64,000 nt of DNA from Membranipora membranacea (lineage: Eukaryota; Bryozoa; Gymnolaemata; Cheilostomatida; Membraniporidae), in assembly GCA_914767715.1 (NCBI GenBank), contig OU612065.1, positions 13,206,001 through 13,270,000 of the forward strand, read 5' to 3'. This document shows, piece after piece, positions 36,759 to 59,947 of this stretch (positions are counted from its first letter, which is position 1; each line of letters starts with the position of its first letter). The notes under the pieces were generated by a model. It searched no databases, was not told where the DNA came from, and worked only from the letters and a program-made list of their open reading frames with translations. Position numbers and translations under genes: made by a program.

Positions 36759-38862
36759 ATGATTGATCTGAAAACAACAGCGCCACCCGCACATTTATCA
36801 TCATCCTCCGGGGATATTGTTATTGCTGGTTTTCCTCCGGCCAACTTGCAAATGGATAATGACTGGTATTATAGATGGCTGCTGTTTTCAAATTTACAGA
36901 ATCAAAACTGGCAGCAGAATTATTCGCCAGCTCAACAAAAAATGACTCTAGTCAACGAGGGGTGTGTATGTGGACTATGTGAGACAAGAGGACAGGATGT
37001 CCAACACACACCAGATACATTCCCTCGAATACTACAAGCCTTGGATCTCAATAAACTTCCACCATCTCTAACAGAGTCAGAACTCGGTGAGAGAGTCGGG
37101 CTGTGCAATAAATGTGAGAGGCAGATAAAACTACTGGAAGAAGCCGCCAGCATACGAGAGAATTTAAAAGAATCGCTAGTCTCAAATCTCAAGCATTTGT
37201 CAGGTGAGAAAGCCTCATTTACTTATTTTCAATGCTGCTTTAAAATTCAATTTTCATAATAAAGTGAGCAATGGAACATAGTGGGTAATCCCTTGTCTAC
37301 TGTAAATTAATCTCCACTTATCGGCAATGATTGTTTATCTGGCTAGTTGTTTGTCACAATTGTTGTTTTTCAGAGTCAGGGAAATTGAATGGTGGAGATT
37401 GGCAGGCAGTAGGTCTATTGTCACATTTGTGTGATGCCTCATCCTCAAAAGCTTGAATAACAGCCCCATTGCAATAATTTCAAGTGTTCAAACAATAGAG
37501 ATGAATAAACTTAAATAGCATGGTGGTTTGTGATAGATAAAGGTCGTCACCAGTGTTTCACATGTTGGTTTTATAGCCAGCTCTCTTTTGTTCAATTGGA
37601 GCTGATGTTTGCTAAGCGATGTAGCTCTTAATTCATCAGCTAGTTGTCGTGTTGAAAAAGATAAAGACATCTTTCATGCTGACTTGCTAGAATCGCTTGA
37701 ATGGCCATACTAAATAAGAGGGTGGCATGCCAGCACAAAGCAGAGGGTTAAAGCTGTAATTAAATATGGACAGTGCATCTTAAACCTTGTAAACATTTCT
37801 ATTGCTGTCATATGAATTGCCTATTGACAGCATAGTACAATCGCCGGGTTCATTTCAAAAGGTAAAGAGTACAATTGTGACAATAACAGCATCTTAAGTA
37901 TCAATTTAATGCTGGGTGCCCAGTGTGTATCAGCTTAAGTTGGTTATAACTCAGGTGACCCAGTTGTCAGCTTGAACCATTACCAAGGCAGCCTGGCTGC
38001 CTGTCACTTATAATTGTCACCACTAGTCTCCTATAATCCCTAAATTTTTGTGAACAAACAAACCTTTTATGTAAATGGCATTTCACCACTGCTGCCCACA
38101 AATTCAATTGAAAGCTTTGGAATGTTTTATTAAATTTCAATGTTTATATTTAAGGTATTAACTCGGCAATACACCTAAACGACAAGACTACTCCGGTGTG
38201 TTTAAACTATGGCCAAGCATTCCAACAGTGTAACGAAATCACTCCAGATTTACATTCCATGAAAAGAAAACTCTCTAACTGGACTCTAGATAGCCAGGCA
38301 AGCCGTCGTAAACAGCTCAAGACACATATTACACATACCCTACCTATCAGCCCTAACAGTCTGATCACAGAACACATCAACTATTCAGATGAAGAGAATT
38401 CTAAAGTGGTATGTTTTAAAAATTGATATTTTGGATATTCCAGCATTTAATTCCTGATCGCATGTTCTTATCACTCATTGGACAGGCAGTTTGATTTTGT
38501 TTGCTTGTAAATTATCAGTTATCATTCCTAATATACCACAGTGTGTATGATAATTGGGCTGGTTCAAGCTGATTCTTTTTCTTAGTATTTTGTTGCAACG
38601 CAAATAAATGTTTATTTTGTTTTAGGCCAATAATAATCCCATCTCACCGTTATCACCACACAGCAGCCATGGTAGCTATACACCACCTCTCTCCAGCTCA
38701 AAACATTCTATCGATGGTCAGGTAAGGATCTCATAATTATCATATATGAGTGGGTATTCTACCTACCCTATTTATTATGAGATTCCTTATGCATCTAAAT
38801 TATTTTTTGCTTCAACTGGTAATTTTTTCCTTTTCAGCCGCTGAGAAAACCAAAAACCCGTA
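36759..38862 (+). CDS. Unrecognised protein, Cys-rich N-terminal part (may be 5' part of the next gene)
   Basis: Exon 1 (36759-37203) has four paired cysteines: CGLC at residues 71-74 and LCNKC at 115-119, 41 residues apart, followed by a charged helix (ERQIKLLEEAASIRENLKES). A C-x2-C ... C-x2-C pattern with a trailing helix suggests a zinc-binding module; it recalls the insect ZAD fold only in outline. Exon 2 (38155-38408) joins in phase and has NLS-like SMKRKLSNW and ASRRKQLKT. Exon 3 (38626-38722) is Ser/Pro-rich. An exon at 38839 continues the phase and reaches a TAA at 38861-38863 if its GTAAGA donor is not used. An alternative exon at about 37374, after TTTTTCAG, also joins exon 1 in phase and soon stops. 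Function unknown; a nuclear role is a guess from composition. Confidence 0.6.
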
Positions 38863-39503
38863 AGAGTTTGTTGTGCTGTGAGCAATTCTGAGTATTGTGT
38901 TTATTTCTTTGAATTTAATTATGTTGAAAAAAAAGTAACAACATAATTAGTGTTGTGTGACATGTTGGTAAATAAAATTTGCACTTTTTCATTAAAAAAA
39001 TATGTGACCAATATGGTTGAAACAACATCAGTCTCTGTTTTCATGGAATTTCGTGGAAAACGAGGTGGTTGTTCTTCTAAAGACATCAATCATGTTGCTA
39101 GCTGAGCTGCAGTTTTATGGTGTTGCCAGCGATGATTGTGCATTTAGAATCTGGTGGTGGTGGTGACCCAGTGCAGATTGGCACCTGAACGTTTGGCAGC
39201 TTCATCACTGGCCTACTTGTGATCTTTCAGCAACATGTTGTTGATCATATTTGGTCACAGTTGATTGAAGTCATCAACAAAAATAGATTATACGCCTCTT
39301 TATATACAAAATTATTAAGTTGGATTGATACGTTGCACATTCCTATTGTGTTAGCCATGTTGAGGAAATTATTGGCGATGATACCAAGTGATGCTGCAAT
39401 ATGATCATTAAATGTCACACATTGTCACGGGATACTGCCCTTTCCCATTCTTTTTATCCTACCTTGGTTATTCATAATCAATTTTTCCTTGCTGTCACTC
39501 TAG

Positions 39504-42500
39504 GTGCTCTCTGAAATGACATGTCGAAATCGAAGGAAACAAGCTCGACCAGCTAAAGCTGAAGGGGACGTGGTACCGGCTGTTCCTGCCCACATTGCCT
39601 TGGCAGATTTGAGGGTGGAGGCTTCATCGCCCTATACAACTCTAAGAACGTCGACGCCGGATGCATCGCTGAGACATTCCAGGCCAACCACACCGCATCG
39701 ATCTGCTACACCTCAAAGGTCGCCCACCCCACAGAGATTGAAAACACCCTCATCTCAAGCTCAACCTCAACGAAGCAGAGAGCCTTCTCCAAGACTGCCA
39801 ACCTCAGCATCGCTCCATTCTCCTGTGCTGCTACCAGCATCTAATCAGCAGTATGTACCGACGCCGGTACCTGCCCACTCGCAATTACCCCATCCAGTGC
39901 CACCAGCAGCTCCGGCTCTGCAACCCTCACCAGCACACACATCACTACCAACTAAGCTGCCTACCAACGATCAGCCACCGAGACAACTTTCACCCAGACC
40001 TCCTAAATCTCTAACACCTTCATCGACGCCTGGCACAGCTAATCACCAGAAGATGTCTTATGATCAGAGTAAGAATGGTAATTCAGTTTCTCCATTTCCC
40101 GGGCTTCCATTCTCAACCTCATTCTACCAGAACAACTTGTTCAACTCTGCCCTCCAGTCGACCAACTCCACAGCATCTGCCATGTTACTAGCTCAATCCA
40201 TATACAATGCTGCTGCAGCTACTAAGTCATCGATGTTAGGATTGAATAACCCGCTGTTATTTGGTCATGGAATGGCTTCGTTACCAGGAATGAAAGGGAT
40301 GAGCTCTAATTCCATAGCAGGCTCTGGCTCAACGCTACCATATAACAATAAAGCTAACAACCTGCCATCGATGGCTTACAACCAACTGAACAGCCTGAAT
40401 AAAAAAGCTTCTTTACCTGGTGTAAACTACAGCCAAATGAGTGGCATGAAGAAACCAAAAAAGCCAAGCAATAATCTGCTTCTGCATGCCAAGGGAGAAC
40501 CAGCTGTACCATCATTCAGCTATGCACCCGTGAGTGGATTGCTATTATGCAAAGATGACTTTAGGCTAGCTACCCCCAGCAGCCCTGTTATTATATTGGC
40601 AGTTATGATGTGCATGGGATGTCTATCGTTGGCTTTGTTACATGAGTTTCCTATAATTTGGAGAGAGCAAATGCCTTTTTTTCAGGTGGGCCAATGTAAT
40701 TCAACGGTCAGCGATTGCTCAATAAGTGACTACCTGTCACATAATTTCAAGCTCATTGACACCATGGGATTGTCAGCCAAGCTATAATCTTATGAAATAT
40801 CACGCTCTAATCATATTGTGAAACTGTGTGTTTGCTGTTTAGTGACCTCCTCCACTGACGGTGAATACCTAGAAATTCATCCTGGTACACAAACTTTGTG
40901 TCATCAACATTGTAGGCATTTTGATCATTAATTGTAAACCACCTTGTGTTTTTTAGACAAAAACTTCCATGGATCCTGCAGGTAACTGTGGACTTCCAGC
41001 CCTGAAGAAATCTGGAATGACTGTGACACCCGTCGGCCTCGGCAAAACACTCCAAGCAGATGCTCACACTCTCGTCAAAACTGACAAGCGCAGATATTGT
41101 AAAGTTTGTGCTGCTTCTTGTAGAAAGGCTAACAATGGCCGCCCTCCACAATCAAGGTACTTTATAGCTGCAGCACATAAATAATATTGGCCCCAAGAAA
41201 GGCATATTGTTGGAGGGTCAGATAGCAATCTACTGCCTTTTGTTGTGAAAGCAATGATTAACAGTTGGATTTCATCTTCATCTGTGTCATCAGAGGGTAA
41301 CTGCCCCCTTAATCTCGTGACCAGCTTGGTTCATCTAAGATTTGGCTCCCCAAGTCAGATAAATGGTTTGTTGACAGCAGGGAGTAAATCAACTGTATCT
41401 ATTTTTTGGGATTGGTTGGGTCCAATTTCCTCCTGATGCAATAATTGGGTGTTATGCAGAGGGGTGAGAAATCAGCAAACAAGCCAAGCTGCACTCCGCG
41501 GCTATCAGTTGAACGATGTCCTATTGACAAAGTTATTATTACTCAGCTATAGACTAGCTAACACAAGCAGGCTGTTGTTGACATCACATGCCACCAAGAG
41601 ATTAGATAGTGCCTATGTTCACAGAATATGATGTACATCATTGTTCACTAAGTAAATTCTGCTGTCGCAAAGCAAACATTTGTAGATAAAGGTGAGGCCA
41701 TCAACTTCAAACATGGGATGAGTTGCTGCGCTGCTGCATCCACATACCTGAGTCATGTTACCGTTGTTATGATGTGAAAATTTACTTTTTTGTAGGTTTT
41801 TGTGCTTAGCCTGCAATATGCCCATGTGTAGAAGCTGTATCGAGGAGCACAGATACAGAATAATGTAAGTGTCACCAATATATAGCAATATGTCAGAATC
41901 CCATCCCAAACATAAATTGCGGTTGGCTGCCATAATTTCAATTAGTCATTAATCACAATTTTGGAAGCTGTTGATCGCTGAAAATACAACATAAACTGAA
42001 AATACAACATAAGCGTCTTATTTAAATTCTACTATGCCGTTTCCTGGCCAATAATGATGGCGTATCAGTTTCTATATTTGGACTCAGTCCTTGGGAAACT
42101 GCATGACCCAGCAATCTTGAGCTGGCAGTAGTTACCACACATACACGCTTTGATCTCCCAGATGACTGTGTGATACACTCCTCCGTGTGTAGCTGATTCA
42201 TGTAGACCCTGTTTCCGAGTTGGGTCCTGATTTTCCTCGTTGCTTTTCCATGACCACAGCCAATTAATCAAATCCTTTCCTCTGACTACATGGTACGCTT
42301 TTTTTTACAGAGGTAGCTGACAAAATCTGCCCAGCAATGCAAATCATTGTTATGCTGCAATAATATAAATTGGAAATTAAACACCATGACAACCACTGCA
42401 TGTCCTTATTTTGTTTGCTGCATTTATTGTATTTTGCTGTTTTCTTGTTTCTTTAGGATGAAAGTGGAGGATGTTCCAGCAAAGTCTGCATCAGCAAAAC

Positions 42501-44395
42501 TTCTTAAAGCTGTCAAAATGAAACAAGATAGTAAAACTCCTGGAAGCTTGGTCTCGGCACCTTATAGTAAACCCCCGGCCCTCTCTAAACCAAGTAGTAT
42601 ATCCTCCTCAACCCCGCCTTCACATAGCTCTCTCATCTTTGGCTCTGCTAGTGTCACCCCTGACTCTGATACCATCACTTCATCCCTACCGGCAATGCCT
42701 TCGCTAACAGGGCAGCCGTCTCCTAAACCACTCAATCCTCTGGACATGAGGATACCAGGCTATAAGAATATTGCCCCTGCCCCTCCCAAACTGACCAATA
42801 TGTCACCTAAACTTGGCACTTCACCTGTGAAGTCAGAACCACATATTCCATCTGATGTGGAGGTCAGTGTTGGTGTACTGGAAAAAGATGAGGAAGAGGG
42901 AGTCCTGGTAATATCTGAACAAGATGATGTCGAGGGAGACAACCCTGATGGCGAAATATCTGCTGAGGTAAAAAAAACTATTTTGAGTTGTGTGGTTGAC
43001 TGTAATTTCCTGCCACTGCTGAGTAATAGGACATGGCAGTGTCATCATCGTCAAGCATGGTAGAAGTTCTTAAACAGTCATTACTTGGTCATGATTCAGT
43101 TAAGAAAATGGAAATTCATTTGACATGCAGCTACGTCATCTAATACAAAATACATGTTGTCAATCAGCAGAGCAATTGAATCTTATCCCCAGTTTACCAC
43201 GGGAAAATAACTGCCTCAGCCAACCACAAAATTTCCATTCTTATTTGATGGCACCATCTGACATTAGAAGTAGATTTGCGGTAGGGTTTCTTTAATTTAT
43301 GTAGAGCTGACTTAAATCATAACAAAGAAATGTCGCTAGGATTCTTGCTCCCAGGTACCACTTAACTCTGCCATCTTGTCTGGCCGATTCAGTGTAATCC
43401 TTATTAATTGCAAAACTGTCATGTCCCGTTATTCAACGGTTACAAAAAATAAGGAATGCTGTTATAAAATCCTAGCTCTCCTTTGGTGTGGTTTCAAGGA
43501 ATATTCCAACTGCATGCCCACATTCCAAACACTGTCAAAAACTCCAAAACTTTGGCGATGAAATTAAAAGATAAATTTATGGTGCGATTTTTGTCAGGTG
43601 GTGGCTCCTGATTCACCAACTAAAATCTGCCAAAACAGCAATGAAGCTGTTACCATGTGATGCCTGAGTAATTAATTGGCTGGATTCTTGTTTTATAACA
43701 GTTACATTTAATGGGACATTTGGCGCACCACCCTGATGCTTAAGTATTGCCTTGAATCTCAATGCGTTAATTGGATGAAAGTAACTGCATTCCGTGAAAA
43801 TAGTGCTGAAGTTTTTTCCTCTATCTAACCCAATCTTTTTCATTTGGTGACCTGGTTGTAGCGCCGCTCTGCTCTACGAGGAAATGATCTGAACAGCGTG
43901 TCCTGTTTATACACATTGCTTAAGAACAGTTCTGTCAAATCATGATGATGACTCAGGTTTTTTAACAGCCTTTTCTTTTAACTCTTTACTCAGGTCGCTA
44001 GTAAGACAGCTGCGATGTTGGCGAGTATCGATGACGGAGATGACGATGATAGTGATGTCTCACTGGAACTTACCGAGAGTGATAAAGAGCTTGAGCTAAA
44101 CGACCAGCCATCAAGACCAACCAGCTCAGCAGCAAACAGTGATGTCCTACCATTCCATACTCCCATGCTTCCAACCACCCTATCTGTGTGTGCTAGTCCT
44201 GAGGTGACATCTAAACCCACTGAGGAGATTGCTGTGCTGGCTGAATCTATTCAAGCTAAGGCTTTACAAACTGGCAGCCCTTCCAATGGCTCATCATCCG
44301 TTCTTCCCAGCATTAAAGCACCAGAGAAAGAGTGTATTCCAATTACGGACAGCACTCCCGGCATACCTATACAGAAAACTGCTCTCGCCGTATAA
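39504..44395 (+). CDS. Unrecognised Pro/Ser-rich protein with CxxC motif and acidic tail
   Basis: Exons 39504-40529, 40957-41156, 42457-42967 and 43994-44395 join in phase with good splice sites and total 713 codons including the stop. The first is rich in Pro, Ser, Thr and Ala (RSATPQRSPTPQRLKTPSS), then Asn/Ser-rich with SAMLLAQSIYNAAAATKSS and basic GMKKPKKPSNNLL. The second carries YCKVCAASCRK, a short Cys cluster after KTDKRR. The third is Ser/Pro-rich, then acidic (VLEKDEEEGVLVIS). The last opens with an Asp-rich run (SIDDGDDDDSDVS) and ends QKTALAV. Composition fits a disordered nuclear scaffold or regulator. It probably belongs with the 36.8-38.7 kb exons (same strand, next to it, similar composition), but the 38722 and 38860 donors are out of phase with the 39504 acceptor, so a missing exon, a later start (ATG near 39516) or two genes remain possible. 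Confidence 0.65.
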
Positions 44396-47300
44396 TAACA
44401 AAATTGTTATTAATTCACAATCTGTAAAGCTAGATAGAGTTTGAATCATACTAAACCAAATAATATTTTACTATGTCAAAGTTATACCAGGATTCAGAAA
44501 GTATTTACCTTTCATTTTTCTATATCAAATCTCTAAATTGGACATTTCATGTACATAGGGCCCGCTCATATATATCTATGCAGGACAGTATGCAATATTC
44601 CAGTTGGCAACATGCTCAATACCTTCATCTCTAAACAAAGATTCTTATTTCAATTTTATTTGGTTATTTACATATTATCGTTCATTCCAGTTCAAATTTA
44701 GACATTTTGCATTATAACCCTGACTATTGACTCGAGAGAACTCAGTTTCAGTGTGAACAGAGAATTTTCTCATTACGGTGCAAATATTGATATTCCTTTT
44801 TTCTTTTATAAATGCCAGGCTGATTGCCTCCCATGCTGCAATAACATCAGAATTCTGTAATAATATTTAGTGGCAATATTGTCTTCAGATGCCAGAATTT
44901 TTTGTTCTTTTTTGACAAAACTATTATTCCAACTGGTCATTCTAATGTTTTATGCAGATGTCAGATGTCATCATATAAATAGTATTAATTAGTGGTATTA
45001 ACTCTTGATTACTGACTTGGATGAAGGGTTTCTATAAAGAATAAAACGGCAAACTGTAAATTCAAATATTTAAGACTATTCTAACAATATCAGACCTATG
45101 CTCAAACTCAAAAGACATCCGATGCGGGATAAATTATGATAACAACATGGATGCAGGTTTGCTCCTCGATTATCGTCTCATGAGATTCTGCTTCATTTTT
45201 GAAATTTCTACCAACAACATTCTCACACAATGGCAGAAGATTGTCTTGACAATATAACAGCTACGTAGGGCTGACTGTGGAAATCTCCTTGACCAAGAAT
45301 ACACCATGACAAGGCACATTGCTTTTCCTTTCGCATTCCTCATCTGTTTTGACCAGAATTCTGACCGCAGACCAGAATCATCTTCTCAATAAAGTACAGC
45401 CAGTATTCCCTACCAACATTAATTGTGTTTTAAGCTCATCAATAATTTGAATAAGCAGGTTAAGAGATACAGTTTGACACGCTGGTCCATGTCAAAGAGA
45501 ACCTGTCTCCTGTAAACAAATCAATATGGCTGGAAGTGTGCCAATAGTTCTATTTTATGATCTAATTTTGGCCTCCTTTTTTTACATATTTACAACCTTC
45601 CTGAAGATATTACTTGGTATGTGGTTTATTTGATAATACTATTCGGTTTATTCGAGGTATTACAAGATTGTATCTAAACCCAAATGTAACCTGTTGGCTA
45701 TATATGAATTATGAATGTCCAAGGCATAGAGAGAAAACAGGCACAATTTATGATGTTTTGCATGTCACCATACTACATGTGATCAGATATTTCTCCGGCT
45801 TATACCATATGTGGGCCATTGGTACTGTACTATCTCTTTCTATTTCAACATATCTGCATTCTGTAGATATAACTTACCAAGGTGTTGGCAAATTTTTGAA
45901 TCGTAAATGTGAACTGTGAAGACACGCCGAAATTGTTTATGCTACAACTATCCCTATGATGTCATCCGCTAAAAGAGAGTTATTATTTGTGACATCTTAT
46001 TGTGGTAAATGTTCTCAAATCATAGCTGGTTACTTAAAAATTTACTGCATCAAATTTTATATAAACTATTATATTATTATGATAGATGTTGGTATTATAT
46101 CCATCCCCTATATAAGTTTAGCCACTATCAGTAAAGGCTGACAAATAGCCAATTTGTAGAGTCAATTTTACTTCGTAAACTAACAAGTACTATGCTGAAC
46201 CAATTTTTAAATATTCAGAATGGTCAAAAAGTTACCAAAACTCAGGTGAATCATTGTTTATGTCATAGTTTGTGTCTTCTTTTAGGTGCTTGGTACCGAT
46301 ATCAATCATGTGGTAAAAAACTTTTTGCACCCCGTGGCATATTCCAGCACCATCAGATTATACCAGAAGTGAAGAGATCTCCTCCAGACCTGATGACTAA
46401 CCAACATCGGTATGAGTATGGCTGCATCCCCGTGCAGCTCCTTCTGAGGGTTATTGGGTATTTCAAAATAGATTTAATAGCCCTGCCTCTGTTGGCGCCA
46501 AGAAATCTACTATATCAAACTGAGTTGCGCTTCATAACCTGATAAACCCTCGTAAAAATTTGTTTACCGAAAATAATTTTCAAGTCATCAAGTTTGAGAA
46601 AAAAATAAAAACAGTGTAATCTCATCAGATAATGCTTTCAATTACCTGATTAATCTCAATTATTGTTGAATAGTTCAGGATGCATAAAAAGATGAAAAAT
46701 AAATTTCGACAGTGCCAAATTTGTAAAACTCAAGCGATCAACAGGTAGTCCCAGCAAGGTCAACCGACTGGCACAAGGTTGTTTTGCAACAAACTGTACT
46801 GAGTCACACAAACAACAACACAGCCAACAGATCAAAAGAAAAATAGAATAATCATTTTATTATCTATCATCAACATTAACGCTGACTAAATGTGGATCAT
46901 GTAGGTCGAAGTAAATCTTTTTTGACGCGCAACACGATCACCATTTTTCAGATTATTCACAACAACTTTAATGTAGTTATTTTATTCCGTACTATACTCG
47001 GTAAGGTTGAATGCTGTAAAAAAGTCAGATTTCAAATACGCATATGCGGGCCTATCCGGGCCTATGCCTTATCTAATTATAGTTCAGATCAATTTTACAG
47101 AAACACCAAAGCTTGGGATTGCAGGGATTTTAAAAATTTATTTGCTTGATGCGTTTACTTCCAGATAGTAAAACGGTTATACAAGCAGCTTTCATGAAAC
47201 AGCAAAAAGATACAAGGAAAGAGAATGACAAGTTAAAATTGTTGTTATCATATCGATCATCAGAATGAGATTATTTTAGTATCAACTTGAAGGCCATGCA

Positions 47301-48725
47301 GTGTCTCACAGCAGCGCAGTATTGATAACTTGATCACAGAGTAAGGGCATGACGTGCCCTTACTCTGTGACTTGATGTCAGATTAATTCTGGTAATCTAT
47401 TGGAGGACAAACTAATAATAACTTCTTTCAAATAAGAAACAAGATGTGGTGTTGAAAGTTGATACTGTCATCCGAATACTTTGTTCAATTAATGGAAACC
47501 ATTTTCTGATCTATTTCTCCTTATTGGGTAGAAATGTATTGATAGTGAATTCCGAAAGTGCTACGCAGTTCAGTGCTGTCCTGTAACAAGCAGAAGAAAT
47601 CTCAGGCATACATTTCATCCCGCCACCCTTCACCACGCGGTTGCATTGGGGTTAATCATGTAGTCTGTTGGGACCTGCTTTGGAATCTTTAACGAACAGT
47701 CACTGTAAACGTGACCTGGTAAACTTTGTTTATTATGAATGGAATATATTCTTGATATTATAATTATTAAATCATCCAGTATCACTGTAGAACCTAATTT
47801 TATAGCGTCAAAAGCGGCAATATATAAGTCAAGTCCAGTGAGAAACGAATACATTATCACAACTGATTGTTCTCTTAACATACCAGCAAATAGTAAAATA
47901 CTACATGTACAATCAAATACTAGAGAGTAGCTGAAAAAGTCGATAGCAAATTTCAAGTTTCCTCCCAATTGAGGCATATGTTTTATTTTGATAATGCGAA
48001 ATGTTATTATAGATGTAGATTATAGATGCCATATGGTTAGAATAGTAACTCATTGAATATAACATTGACCAAGAGTATTTCTTGAGTCTTCAGGTGTTCT
48101 ATTGTATCATAACTTAAAAAAACATAAAGCGAAAGATGATATGACATACAGGGATACTAACATATGGTGTACTTACATATTATTGTACATTGTTGGAAAA
48201 GACACGGAGAAAAAAAAAGTCAACAAATTATAACCCAACACGGATTAAAATAATCACACACATGTTTACTTCGTTTTTTTTCCAAGTTTGATATTGAGTA
48301 GAAGTTGCATCAGAGCGAGTTACCTTGTTGCAAAAAGCAAGCACCTTTTTACAAACACCTTTCATAACTATAGTGAGATAATTTGTATACTCGGACATGG
48401 AGCTGAAATGAATGTGAATGGTATGATTTTCTCCGGTAAGTCATGTAACGCTGGCAAAGGCTGCTTCTTTTTATAGGCTAACAGTTAATGTACCAGATGG
48501 AGACCATTAAATTTGGCGGAGACTTGAGCAGCATCAGCTTGATAATTCAGGAAGACAAAAATGAAGGCTTGAAATACTGATGATGTGAAATAAAAATGTT
48601 CTATCCATCTTTGGGTAGTTGTGAAAAAATGAACCAGTACATTTCTTCAGCGTAGAATGCCAGATAGCTTGAGTTCCTTTTGAACCAATGCTGTCGCTGT
48701 TCATACTGCTGTACATCTTTCTAGG
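44396..48725. other. Intergenic region between two converging genes
   Basis: It lies between the 3' ends of the 39.5-44.4 kb gene (+) and the Src-like kinase (-). AATAAA at 45040-45045 and 45388-45393 could end the + strand transcript, and TTTATT at 47982-47987 could serve the kinase. Open frames such as 45614-45919, 46192-46542 (+) and 47630-47977 (-, hydrophobic) have no splice context or family likeness and are treated as chance. Confidence 0.45.
47334..47370. repeat. Perfect 16-bp inverted repeat with 5-nt spacer
   Basis: TCACAGAGTAAGGGCA at 47334-47349 is mirrored exactly by TGCCCTTACTCTGTGA at 47355-47370, with TGACG between. It lies between two convergent genes. It could be a small fold-back remnant or a structured RNA end. 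Confidence 0.7.

Positions 48726-59947
<11,222 letters not shown>

Noticed and set aside
46192-46542. 116-codon + strand frame
   Set aside because: No recognisable motif or domain, lies in intergenic DNA between gene 3' ends, and composition is unremarkable.
47630-47977. 115-codon hydrophobic minus-strand frame
   Set aside because: No family likeness, no splice context, and AT-rich DNA gives hydrophobic frames by chance.
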